From: Parcubacteria group bacterium GW2011_GWA2_50_10b
Lineage (GTDB): Bacteria; Patescibacteriota; Minisyncoccia; Phycocordibacterales; Zambryskibacteraceae
Length of the DNA: 15,557 bases
Assembly: GCA_001004085.1 (NCBI GenBank)
Contig: LCQJ01000004.1
Coordinates: 1 to 15,557, forward strand
Reading direction: 5' to 3'
The notes beneath the pieces are model-generated. The model was given only the letters and a program-made list of their open reading frames with translations. It was not told where the DNA came from and made no database searches. Position numbers and translations under genes: made by a program. Below are positions 1 to 8,615 of the stretch, one piece after another. The stretch's first letter is position 1, and each line of letters begins with the position of its first letter.

Positions 1-130
1 GTCCCCGCCAAGGCTGGCTTTTGCAGCACTTGCTGCAAGTCACGCGCGGAAGAGGTGGGTTCGCCATAGAAACTCCGAGAAATCTTCAATCTTCGTTGAT
101 AAGCCCGGTGAAGTGGAGAAATCTCCAGAC

Positions 131-176
131 TTATGACGGCGGCGGACGCGGTTTTATCACATCGCTGTACCTCCTT
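131..176 (-). other. Strong ribosome binding site before a 9-codon frame; unassigned left edge
   Basis: Downstream of the ligA stop on the minus strand there is a near-perfect Shine-Dalgarno sequence AAGGAGGT (169-176). The ATG at 162-160 is followed at once by TGA. A GTG one step further (160-158) opens a 9-residue frame, VIKPRPPPS, ending in TAA at 131. Another minus frame is open from about 161 to the window edge without a start codon, so this may be a frameshifted gene, a leader peptide, or noncoding. No RNA gene was recognised in 1-198. The product is unknown. Confidence 0.25.
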
Positions 177-198
177 GTCTAGGATAATTATGCCTTAT

Positions 199-2704
<2,506 letters not shown>

Positions 2705-2705
2705 A

Positions 2706-3221
2706 TCATTGCCAGTTTAAAAGATTTTCGCGAGCCTTGAATTGCCGGCTGACCGTCCCCTTCGACCAATTAACCGTGACCGTCACCGCGATTTCATCGG
2801 CATTGATTGAAGTGAGCGTAATCTCCCGGCGAAAGATAGTGGCCGGCCAAGCGGCATTGTAACCGAAAAAGCCGGTCACGGTATCCTGCCGCAGGACTGG
2901 GCAATTCCCGGGACCGCTCGTACAGCGAGATGGAACGGCGCTCACTATCGGATCGACAGTGCAGGCGCTGCCGAACCAGCACGGGTCGCTCCCGTTTTCC
3001 GCGATACCCGCGAGCCAATTGCGGCTATTGAGACGGTTTTCATCGCGAATGTTCCGGATTTGCTCGAAGCCTTCCTGAGCCAGATAAAACGAAATGATTT
3101 GGTCTTTGGAGAAAATATAGGAAGAGATGCCGGATTGCACGGCGCTGGTCGCGGCCGTAATAATGGCGACCAGTATCGAGATGGCCACGAGACTTTCGAT
3201 GATGGTAAACCCTTTTTTCAT
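2706..3221 (-). CDS. PilV/GspI-like minor pilin
   Basis: 171-residue prepilin-like protein. MKKG|FTIIESLVAISILVAII gives a class III signal: Gly at -1, Phe at +1, Glu at +5, then a hydrophobic helix to about residue 28. The following SYIFSKDQIISFYLAQEGFEQIRNIRDENR is typical of PilV/GspI-type minor pilins. Cysteine pairs in the C-terminal half may form disulfides. The start at 3221 gives a normal 4-residue leader; the frame stays open upstream to an ATG at 3287, which would add 22 residues (MNPVRN to ISYG) encoded entirely by repeat copy A. I prefer 3221 because such an extension is not pilin-like, but the in-frame link means the longer form could be made. It probably acts with the neighbouring minor pilins in initiating the fibre. 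Confidence 0.87.
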   Translation of the reverse strand: MKKGFTIIESLVAISILVAIITAATSAVQSGISSYIFSKDQIISFYLAQEGFEQIRNIRDENRLNSRNWLAGIAENGSDPCWFGSACTVDPIVSAVPSRCTSGPGNCPVLRQDTVTGFFGYNAAWPATIFRREITLTSINADEIAVTVTVNWSKGTVSRQFKARENLLNWQ

Positions 3222-3287
3222 CCCGTACGAAATTTCCGTTGTGTTACGCATAACCTTAAAATTAAATTTATTTCGTACGGGATTCAT
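3219..3287 (-). repeat. MNPVR inverted repeat, copy A (69 bp)
   Basis: On the minus strand it opens ATGAATCCCGTACGAAAT and closes ATTTCGTACGGGATG, a perfect 14-bp stem. The opening ATGA overlaps the TGA stop of the PilW-like gene; the closing GGGATG supplies the start of the PilV-like gene. Its frame beginning MNPVRN runs without stop into that gene. Compared with copies B to D the stem has two changed positions, both compensated on the other arm. Confidence 0.85.
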
Positions 3288-3805
3288 ATATCGAGTACGC
3301 GCTGAGAGACCAAGGTCTCCAGGACGAAATCCGTCCGGCTCTTGCCGGTGCCCACGTGACTTTTTACCACAATGATGACTTTCGGCTGGAGATTGTTGCC
3401 CGTGCCCGCGCCAAGAGTATAGAAAGTCAGGCTGTCGATGAGCGTGCCTGGAGCGGTGACGCTTGCGTAAGGGTCGTTATCGATCTTTTTTTCGATGGTG
3501 GTGCCGTTAAGACGGTAGGTAATCTGCGTATCGTCGGTTGAGAGAAAGCTCATCAGCGTATCTCCGGAAGCGCAGTTTTGCGGCGTGGTGACGGCCCCGG
3601 AACCGCAATGATAATTCCGGCCGAAACGCATTTCTTTGGCCATGCTCTCGACGGTTAGATTGATATTGCTCATAACCGTTTTAAGCGAACGCGATTTGCG
3701 ATTGGCGTCGAAGATGCCGATAATCGAGCCGGTCGAAATGGTCATGATGACGGTGAAAATGGTAACGGCCGTCATCAGTTCTATCAATGTAAAGCCTCTT
3801 TTCAT
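3284..3805 (-). CDS. PilW/GspJ-like minor pilin
   Basis: 173-residue prepilin-like protein with the canonical start MKRG|FTLIELMTAVTIFTVIMTI: a 4-residue basic leader, PilD cleavage after Gly, Glu at +5 and a transmembrane/assembly helix to about residue 28. The segment NLTVESMAKEMRFGRNYHCGSG is common in PilW/GspJ-type minor pilins. The two nearby cysteines (in YHCGSG and QNCASG) could form a disulfide loop. The stop TGA lies inside the opening ATGA of repeat copy A. Upstream, the 22-nt gap to the GspH-like gene is filled by a short repeat (3806-3827). Likely part of the tip or priming complex with the adjacent GspH-, PilV- and PilX-like proteins. Family level is sure; the J/W assignment is by N-terminal similarity and order. 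Confidence 0.86.
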   Translation of the reverse strand: MKRGFTLIELMTAVTIFTVIMTISTGSIIGIFDANRKSRSLKTVMSNINLTVESMAKEMRFGRNYHCGSGAVTTPQNCASGDTLMSFLSTDDTQITYRLNGTTIEKKIDNDPYASVTAPGTLIDSLTFYTLGAGTGNNLQPKVIIVVKSHVGTGKSRTDFVLETLVSQRVLDI

Positions 3806-3827
3806 TATTTATAGTGAGTTTGTCAAA
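3806..3827 (-). repeat. Short intergenic repeat, copy 1 (TTTGACAAACTCACTATAAA)
   Basis: The whole stop-to-start gap between the GspH-like and PilW-like genes reads, on the minus strand, TTTGACAAACTCACTATAAA plus TA and then ATG. It matches the gap between pilT and pilC (6973-7000) at nearly all positions. TATAAA ends 3 nt before the start codon. Confidence 0.7.
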
Positions 3828-4475
3828 TTATTGTATTGAGACCTGTCCGGTATTATAAACCAATACCGCTCTGGTCAGACCGCCCGGACTCTTGAGCACG
3901 ATGCGCGCGCCGGTGATATTGCCGGGATTGTAGGATTGCCCGCCGTTGTTGAAGAAAAGCAGCCTGGCTTCGGTACTCGGACGGACGAAAGTAATTTCAA
4001 TGCGACCGAGATTGCAAATATCGCCGCCGGAAGAGCGGACGGCGCAGAGCGAATCGATGTAATTACCTCGGGAGATTGTGGCTTTGTCCAGACATTCGTT
4101 TGCTCCCCCCGTTTGGCAGGTCCAGTCGCCGTCATAGACTCCGTCGCTGTCCCGGTCGGCGAAAAAAATATAGTCTTTGTTCGAACCGGAACCGAGCAGG
4201 CTTATGGAGAGGCCGAAGGAAGCGCTGAAATCGCTTGAACCCGGCAGCACTTCTTTGACGCCAATGCCGTAAGCTTGCGCCTGCGAGACCGTCAGACCTA
4301 TCTCGTCAGCCAGACTGGTCAATGCGACCGAGTCGGTATAAGTATTCTGGTTGGTCAGCACCACCGTCATGATGACAAAGACGATGCCGATAGTGATCAG
4401 GAATTCGACGAGGCTGAAGCCCTTCCCCGCCTTGGCGGAGCCGCGATAATTTTTTTTAAAATAATAATGAGACAT
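3828..4475 (-). CDS. GspH-like minor pilin
   Basis: 215-residue prepilin-like protein. An 18-residue basic leader ends AGKG, then FSLVEFLITIGIVFVIMTVVLTNQ gives Phe at +1, Glu at +5 and a hydrophobic helix to about residue 41. The next stretch (SLADEIGLTVSQAQAYGIGVKEV) resembles the GspH/FimT fold, in which this helix precedes a beta-rich domain. DRDSDGVYDGDW resembles a calcium-binding loop (D-x-D-x-D-G), which occurs in some pilin-like proteins. Four cysteines fall in the 130-170 region. No internal Met provides a shorter start, so the gene overlaps the 3' end of pilD by 20 nt, implying translational coupling. Function in pilus initiation is inferred from family and position. Confidence 0.85.
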   Translation of the reverse strand: MSHYYFKKNYRGSAKAGKGFSLVEFLITIGIVFVIMTVVLTNQNTYTDSVALTSLADEIGLTVSQAQAYGIGVKEVLPGSSDFSASFGLSISLLGSGSNKDYIFFADRDSDGVYDGDWTCQTGGANECLDKATISRGNYIDSLCAVRSSGGDICNLGRIEITFVRPSTEARLLFFNNGGQSYNPGNITGARIVLKSPGGLTRAVLVYNTGQVSIQ

Positions 4476-5193
4476 GCAATAAATCGAGATTAAAAACTAA
4501 ACTCAACCAGGCTCCCAAAACTAGAAACGGCGCGAAGGGAATCTCCGTCTTCATTGTAATATTTTTAGCCCCTCTTAACAAAGGGCTGATGCGTCCCGAG
4601 AAAAACATTGCTAGTCCGAAGAAAGCGCCCAGCCAGAAAGCGACCACGACGGCCGACAAACCGGCCGCTCCCCCCAAAAGCAGCCCGATGGCCAGAGAGA
4701 GTTTGGCATCCCCGAAACCCATCGCCCGTCCGTGGCTCAAAAACCAGACTGACGCGAAAAAGGTAAAAATAATCACTCCGGCAAGCCAATCCAAGAGAGA
4801 GCCACCCAAAATGATTCTCAAAAGCAGTGCCAGTACGATACTCAAGAAGACCAAAGCATCGGGAATAATTTTATGCCGAAGGTCATAAATGGTAATCACC
4901 ACAAACAACGCAAAGGATGGGATAAAAACCCAAGGAACGGTGGCAAAAATTAGGCCAGTCCAAAGCTCGACCAGAGGGTACTGCCAGGAAATCTTGGTCC
5001 TGCATCCAGAACAGCGTGCGCGAAGAGTCAAGAAGCTAAGTATCGGAATTAATTCCCACCATCTAAGTTCTCTAGCGCATGTCGCGCACGCGGAACGTCC
5101 GCCGTAAGTGAGCCCGGAATTAAACCTAAGTCCAACGACATTGAGAAAACTGCCGACAATCGCGCCCAATACGAAAAGGATGACCGCGGTCAT
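4456..5193 (-). CDS. pilD: Type IV prepilin peptidase PilD (A24 family)
   Basis: Integral membrane aspartic peptidase that removes the leader from prepilins and N-methylates the new N-terminus. 245 residues with several hydrophobic helices. The N-terminal GSFLNVV motif is followed by the cytoplasmic methyltransferase domain with two CxxC pairs (C36/C39 and C61/C64), all four intact. The catalytic aspartates are in IYDLRHKIIPD (D104) and GFGDAK (D162), matching the A24 signature. The ATG at 5193 is preceded by GAAAGG, a plausible ribosome binding site, and TATACT about 14 nt upstream could act as a -10 element. It sits between the major pilin and the minor pilins, all its expected substrates. 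The 3' end overlaps the GspH-like gene by 20 nt. Unlike LigA, PilB and ComF here, it keeps its metal-binding cysteines. Confidence 0.96.
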   Translation of the reverse strand: MTAVILFVLGAIVGSFLNVVGLRFNSGLTYGGRSACATCARELRWWELIPILSFLTLRARCSGCRTKISWQYPLVELWTGLIFATVPWVFIPSFALFVVITIYDLRHKIIPDALVFLSIVLALLLRIILGGSLLDWLAGVIIFTFFASVWFLSHGRAMGFGDAKLSLAIGLLLGGAAGLSAVVVAFWLGAFFGLAMFFSGRISPLLRGAKNITMKTEIPFAPFLVLGAWLSLVFNLDLLHVSLLF

Positions 5194-5225
5194 CCTTTCA
5201 GTATAACAGACGAGGGTTTCTCAGG

Positions 5226-5663
5226 TTAGCAGACAGCGTCACCGGAACCAATCAAATCGGTGCCATTCTTCTTGGATGCGCCAGTGCTATCGACACACCA
5301 ATTGTTCGTGCCGCCTTCGCCGGGAAGCAGAGCCGACATGGCGTAAGCCGTGCCAGTTGAAACACATTCGAGAGTGGCGTTGGTCGGATAATTGCTTTGC
5401 GTAGCGTAAGAGAGCATGCCTGACGTAGCGTCGTCAAACATGTTGTCGCAATCAGCGGTAGCAGTGCCGTAACTTCCGTTCGTATCGTAGTAGATTTCGG
5501 CAGACGCACGTGCTCCTGAAAGCTGGGCCTTGACCTTGGCGTCGTTGCCCTTGCCGCGCGCGGTATTAAGAGAGGCCAGCACCACCGAAGAGAGAATGCC
5601 GATGATGGCGATGACCACCAGAAGTTCGATGAGGGTGAAGCCTCTGTTTTCTTTTCTAATCAT
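5226..5663 (-). CDS. pilA: Major type IV pilin (PilA/PilE-like)
   Basis: 145-residue pilin. MIRKENRG|FTLIELLVVIAIIGILSSVVLASL is a canonical prepilin N-terminus: 8-residue leader, cleavage after Gly8, Phe +1, Glu +5, then the conserved assembly helix. LNTARGKGNDAKVKAQLSGARASAEIYYDTNGSYG is typical of major pilins in CPR bacteria and of type II pseudopilins. Four cysteines in the C-terminal half (in TADCDN, LECVST, NWCVDS and DAVC at the end) could form two disulfides. A 100-nt gap to pilC contains its own TATAAT promoter, so it can be expressed above the operon level, as expected for a fibre subunit. There is no clear Shine-Dalgarno before the ATG. It is the only one of the five prepilins with its own upstream promoter and no minor-pilin feature, which is why I call it major. 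Confidence 0.92.
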   Translation of the reverse strand: MIRKENRGFTLIELLVVIAIIGILSSVVLASLNTARGKGNDAKVKAQLSGARASAEIYYDTNGSYGTATADCDNMFDDATSGMLSYATQSNYPTNATLECVSTGTAYAMSALLPGEGGTNNWCVDSTGASKKNGTDLIGSGDAVC

Positions 5664-5715
5664 TGTTTTAAGAATTTTACCTAAACTATTAAATCACCTG
5701 TTAGTGAATGGCTTT

Positions 5716-5721
5716 ATTATA
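5716..5721 (-). promoter_or_regulatory. Predicted -10 element for the major pilin
   Basis: On the minus strand GGTTATAATAAAG contains TATAAT at 5721-5716, in the pilC-pilA gap. Transcription would begin near 5709, giving an AT-rich leader of about 46 nt before the pilin ATG at 5663. The -35 is weak (TTAGAC, 5746-5741, 19-nt spacing). Confidence 0.5.
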
Positions 5722-5763
5722 ACCCTTTATACCGCCGGCCGTCTAACTATGTGGATAACTCCC

Positions 5764-6972
5764 CTACAAACCGGCCGAATTGGCGATGTCGTAGATGGGG
5801 ATGAGGACGGAAGTGAGCAGAATTCCCACCCCGAGGCCCAAAAGGACGATCATGACCGGCTCGATGAGACTGACCAGGGTGTCGATAGTGTTAATGACGT
5901 CTCGTTGGTAGAAGTGGGCCATGGTGCGGAAAATATTGCCCAACTCGCCGGTCTCCTCTCCCACTTTAATCATCTGGACAAGCATGGTCGGGATTTCCCG
6001 GTAGTCGGAAAAAGCCTGTGAGAGCGATTTACCGCTTCGGACGGCAAGCAAGGTCTCATTCAGCAGTTTTTTATAAATAGCGTTGTCCACCACCGAGCCG
6101 GTTACTTCGATAGCTTTGACCATGGGAATACCGGAACGCACCATGGTGCTCATATTGTCCGAAATGATGGAAAGATAGAGCTTCTTGTAGAGTCCGCCGA
6201 GGAAAGGAACTTCAAGTTTGAAGCGGGCGAAAGAGGCGCTTCCCGCTGGTGTACGGATATAGCGCACCGTAAAGAAACCGAGGACGATCAAGAGTATGAC
6301 AAGGATAATGCCGTAACTCAGGAAAAAGTGGGAAATGCCGAAAACGAACCGGGTGTAAAACGGGATAGGCTGCCCCGACTCGACGATAATCAGACTGATT
6401 TTCGGGATGATGACGGTAAACATGAGAACCATGACCGCCACGAAAACAGTGACGACGAAAGCCGGATAGATGAGGGCGTTCTTGGCTTTGGAAATCATTT
6501 CGTAATTGCGGTCGAGATAGTCCGCCAGGTACGAGAAGGTTTCGCTCAGTTTGCCGGTCTCTTCGCCAGACTTGACCATGTTGACGTAAAATTCGGAAAA
6601 AGCTTCCGGATGCTTGGCCAGCGCTTTTGAAATAGTGCTACCTCCCTGCAGGTCCGAGGCTACTTCGGAGAGTTTTTTCCTCAACGCTTGATTTTCCGTC
6701 TCGGTAGCGAGCAAGTTGAAAATTTTGAGAGCGGAAACCTGCGCTTCAAAGAGGGTGGCCATCTGGCGCGAGAGAATGACCACATCCTTGCTCGAAATGT
6801 TCTTGCCGACCGAGAAACGCTCGTACCAGGGAGTCTTTTCGGCTGGCTCGATTTGGGCGATAATCAGCCCTCGTTTCTGGAGAGAGCCGACTGCTACGTC
6901 GAGCGAAACCGCCTCGATGGCTCCCGCCACGCGCTTACCGGAATTTTCAAGGGCTTTGTAATTGAAAAGCAT
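5764..6972 (-). CDS. pilC: Type IV pilus inner-membrane platform protein PilC
   Basis: Polytopic membrane protein that couples the PilB and PilT motors to pilin polymerisation. 402 residues, the usual PilC/GspF length. Two GspF domains are visible (about 66-188 and 268-390), each with the repeated loop S/VGEETG(K/E)L at about 135-142 and 337-344. Hydrophobic segments lie near 167-190, 208-238 and 367-392. The N-terminal MLFNYKALENSGKRVAGAIEA is the typical PilC opening. The ATG is separated from the pilT stop by 28 nt made up of a short repeat (6973-7000). Downstream, 100 nt with a promoter precede the major pilin. No truncation or odd residue seen. Confidence 0.96.
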   Translation of the reverse strand: MLFNYKALENSGKRVAGAIEAVSLDVAVGSLQKRGLIIAQIEPAEKTPWYERFSVGKNISSKDVVILSRQMATLFEAQVSALKIFNLLATETENQALRKKLSEVASDLQGGSTISKALAKHPEAFSEFYVNMVKSGEETGKLSETFSYLADYLDRNYEMISKAKNALIYPAFVVTVFVAVMVLMFTVIIPKISLIIVESGQPIPFYTRFVFGISHFFLSYGIILVILLIVLGFFTVRYIRTPAGSASFARFKLEVPFLGGLYKKLYLSIISDNMSTMVRSGIPMVKAIEVTGSVVDNAIYKKLLNETLLAVRSGKSLSQAFSDYREIPTMLVQMIKVGEETGELGNIFRTMAHFYQRDVINTIDTLVSLIEPVMIVLLGLGVGILLTSVLIPIYDIANSAGL

Positions 6973-7000
6973 GGTTTTATTTATAGTGAGCTTGTCGAAT
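6973..7000 (-). repeat. Short intergenic repeat, copy 2 (TTCGACAAGCTCACTATAAA)
   Basis: On the minus strand the pilT TAG is followed by A, then TTCGACAAGCTCACTATAAA, then TAAAACC and the pilC ATG. It matches the 3806-3827 gap except for two transitions in the first half. I recall this string as frequent between CPR genes, but that memory is unchecked. Confidence 0.7.
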
Positions 7001-8062
7001 CTAAATCATGCGCTCGAGCGTCCTGGGATTGGCCGAGAATTTGAAGGCGTTTTCGGCCGTCACCTCGCCTTTGCGGACCAGTTCGGCGAGCGAGCGGTTG
7101 AGGTCGATCATCCCCTCTTCGGAGCCGGTCTCGATGACCGAGTTCAGCTCATGCGTGCGCTTCTCGCGGATGAGGTTGGCCACGGCGTTGTTGTTGATGA
7201 GCAGTTCAAAAGCCGGAATGAGGCCGCCGGAAATCCTCGGCAGTAAACGCTGAGAGAAAATGCCCAAGAGAGACCCGGCCAGCTGAATCCTGATTTGGGT
7301 CTGCTGGTCGGCCGGGAAAGAGTCGATGATGCGGTCCACCGTCTGGCCGGCGGTATTGGTGTGCAAAGTCGAGAGCACCAGGTGGCCGGTTTCGGCGGCC
7401 GTCACGGCGGTTGAGATGGTTTCCGGGTCGCGCATTTCCCCGATCATAACCACGTCGGCATCCTGGCGGAAGACTCCCTCGAGGGCGGTGTGGAAATCGG
7501 GCGTATCAAGTTTGACCTCGCGCTGGTCGACGAGCGCTTTTTTGGGTTCGAAGATGAATTCAATCGGGTCCTCGATGGTAATGATGTGCTCGAGCCGTTC
7601 GCGATTGATGGCTTCGACCATGGTCGCCATGGTCGTCGACTTGCCCACGCCCACGGGACCGACCACCAGAAAGAAGCCTTGCTGACGGCGAGCGAAAGTC
7701 TCGAGAATGGGCGGCAAATTCAATTCTTCGAAACTCTTGATCTCGGCTGGCACCAGTCTCATGGCAATGCCAATGCGACTGAGCGAGAGAAAGGCGTTAC
7801 AGCGGAAACGGCGACCGTCCTCGGCACTCCAGGCAAAATTGGTTTCTTTCTGCTCGTCGAATTCCCTTTTATTGAACGGCGAGAGCATCATCAGGAGAAA
7901 CCCGTCCATATCCGCGCGCGTTAAGGGCGGTAGTTTGGAAAGCGGAATAAGAAAGCCGGAAACCCTGATGGTCGGTGGCCGGCCTTCCGAAAGATGGAGG
8001 TCCGAAGCTCCCTCTTTGACGACCGTGGAAACCAGTTCGTTTAAAAGTTTGTTTTGAGGCAT
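7001..8062 (-). CDS. pilT: Type IV pilus retraction ATPase PilT
   Basis: Cytoplasmic hexameric ATPase that depolymerises the pilus, giving retraction, twitching and DNA pull-in. 353 residues, standard for PilT. The N-terminal ASDLHLSEGRPPTIRVSG is the PilT PAS-like domain. Walker A is GPVGVGKST (135-143), the Asp box lies in IITIEDPIEF (about 160-169), Walker B in DADVVMIGEMRD (about 201-212) and the His box in GHLVLSTLHTN. NNAVANLIREK in the C-terminal part corresponds to the AIRNLIRE retraction motif specific to PilT, which separates it from PilB. The start at 8062 lies 9 nt downstream of the receiver gene. It has only a weak ribosome binding site. Confidence is very high. Confidence 0.97.
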   Translation of the reverse strand: MPQNKLLNELVSTVVKEGASDLHLSEGRPPTIRVSGFLIPLSKLPPLTRADMDGFLLMMLSPFNKREFDEQKETNFAWSAEDGRRFRCNAFLSLSRIGIAMRLVPAEIKSFEELNLPPILETFARRQQGFFLVVGPVGVGKSTTMATMVEAINRERLEHIITIEDPIEFIFEPKKALVDQREVKLDTPDFHTALEGVFRQDADVVMIGEMRDPETISTAVTAAETGHLVLSTLHTNTAGQTVDRIIDSFPADQQTQIRIQLAGSLLGIFSQRLLPRISGGLIPAFELLINNNAVANLIREKRTHELNSVIETGSEEGMIDLNRSLAELVRKGEVTAENAFKFSANPRTLERMI

Positions 8063-8071
8063 GGGCTTTGA

Positions 8072-8470
8072 TTATTTCCCTCCGGGCATCTGGAGATTGG
8101 CGATTTTCAGGGCTTCTTCGACCACTTCGGTCGGGATGCTGGTCGCCTTGACGATGTAGCCCTTGATGCCGAGTTTTTTGGCCTGTTCAATCTTGTCACG
8201 GCCGCTTTCGTTGGTGAGCATGATGATGGTGGCGCTTTCGGCCAGTTTTTCCTTGCGGATGGCCTGCAGCAGTTCCAGTCCATCCATGCCGGGCATGATG
8301 ATGTCGAGAATGAGAATATCGGGCTTGGCTCCCCCGCGAAGCTTGGAGAGTGCTTCCGCCGAGCCGACGGCCACATCAACCGTAGTGCCGCTCGATTCGA
8401 ATTTCTTGCGGTACATTTCGAGCAGGAATTTGTCGTCGTCTACCAAGAGGACTGTATACTTTTTGGCCAT
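8072..8470 (-). CDS. CheY-like response regulator receiver protein
   Basis: Single-domain receiver, 132 residues, with no output domain. Conserved residues are all present: acidic pocket D11-D13 in LLVDDDKF, phosphoacceptor D56 in ILILDIIMPGMDG, T86 in IIMLTNES and K108 in GYIVKAT. It should therefore be phosphorylated by a histidine kinase, but no kinase is in the window. Its position between pilB and pilT suggests it controls the balance of extension and retraction, as PilG/PilH do in other bacteria; this is inference. It has its own predicted promoter, whose -10 TATAAT ends 5 nt before the ATG, so the message would be leaderless, and whose -35 lies in the MITE-like element upstream. The 9-nt gap to pilT suggests co-transcription. 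Confidence 0.93.
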   Translation of the reverse strand: MAKKYTVLLVDDDKFLLEMYRKKFESSGTTVDVAVGSAEALSKLRGGAKPDILILDIIMPGMDGLELLQAIRKEKLAESATIIMLTNESGRDKIEQAKKLGIKGYIVKATSIPTEVVEEALKIANLQMPGGK

Positions 8471-8475
8471 GTCTT

Positions 8476-8505
8476 ATTATACCCCCACACCTATCTTGCT
8501 ATCAA
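8476..8505 (-). promoter_or_regulatory. Promoter spanning the MITE-like element end
   Basis: On the minus strand TTGATA (8505-8500), 18 nt, then TATAAT (8481-8476). The 18-nt spacer is exactly the terminal inverted repeat, the -35 is inside the element and the -10 is the target-site duplication plus one base. Transcription would start at about the ATG of the receiver gene (8470). Confidence 0.55.
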
Positions 8506-8615
8506 TGCAATTGGTTTTACTACGTTTTGGAATATCAATTATTTTTCGAGTAGGCATATTTGCTTGTAAATATTTTAACCTTGCATTAAAACCAATGGCA
8601 AGATAGGTGTGGGGG
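8482..8615. mobile_element. MITE-like element with 18-bp terminal inverted repeats
   Basis: A 134-bp element between pilB and the receiver gene. The ends are perfect 18-bp inverted repeats, CCCCCACACCTATCTTGC (8482-8499) and its complement (8598-8615). They are flanked by a 5-bp direct repeat TTATA (8477-8481 and 8616-8620), consistent with target-site duplication. An inner pair TTGGTTTTA/TAAAACCAA (8511-8519, 8587-8595) adds to the stem. The core is AT-rich, unlike the genes around it, and holds at best a 26-codon frame. No transposase is encoded, so it would be mobilised in trans; the family of the partner is unknown. The pilB stop TAA lies in the duplicated TATAA, so insertion left pilB intact. 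Confidence 0.8.

Noticed and set aside
131..162. TGA recoded as glycine (as in some CPR groups) at ATG TGA
   Set aside because: The next codon is TAA, so recoding would not open a frame; the PilW-like gene here also ends at TGA at the expected place.
1..198. RNase P, tmRNA or SRP RNA at the left edge
   Set aside because: Conserved core motifs of these RNAs were not found on either strand.
3306..3320. GAGACCAAGGTCTC palindrome in the PilW-like gene
   Set aside because: A single short palindrome in coding sequence with no second copy seen; likely chance.
8477..8557. 26-residue frame within the MITE-like element
   Set aside because: It runs out through the terminal repeat and stops in the target duplication; it has no ribosome binding site and no recognisable similarity.
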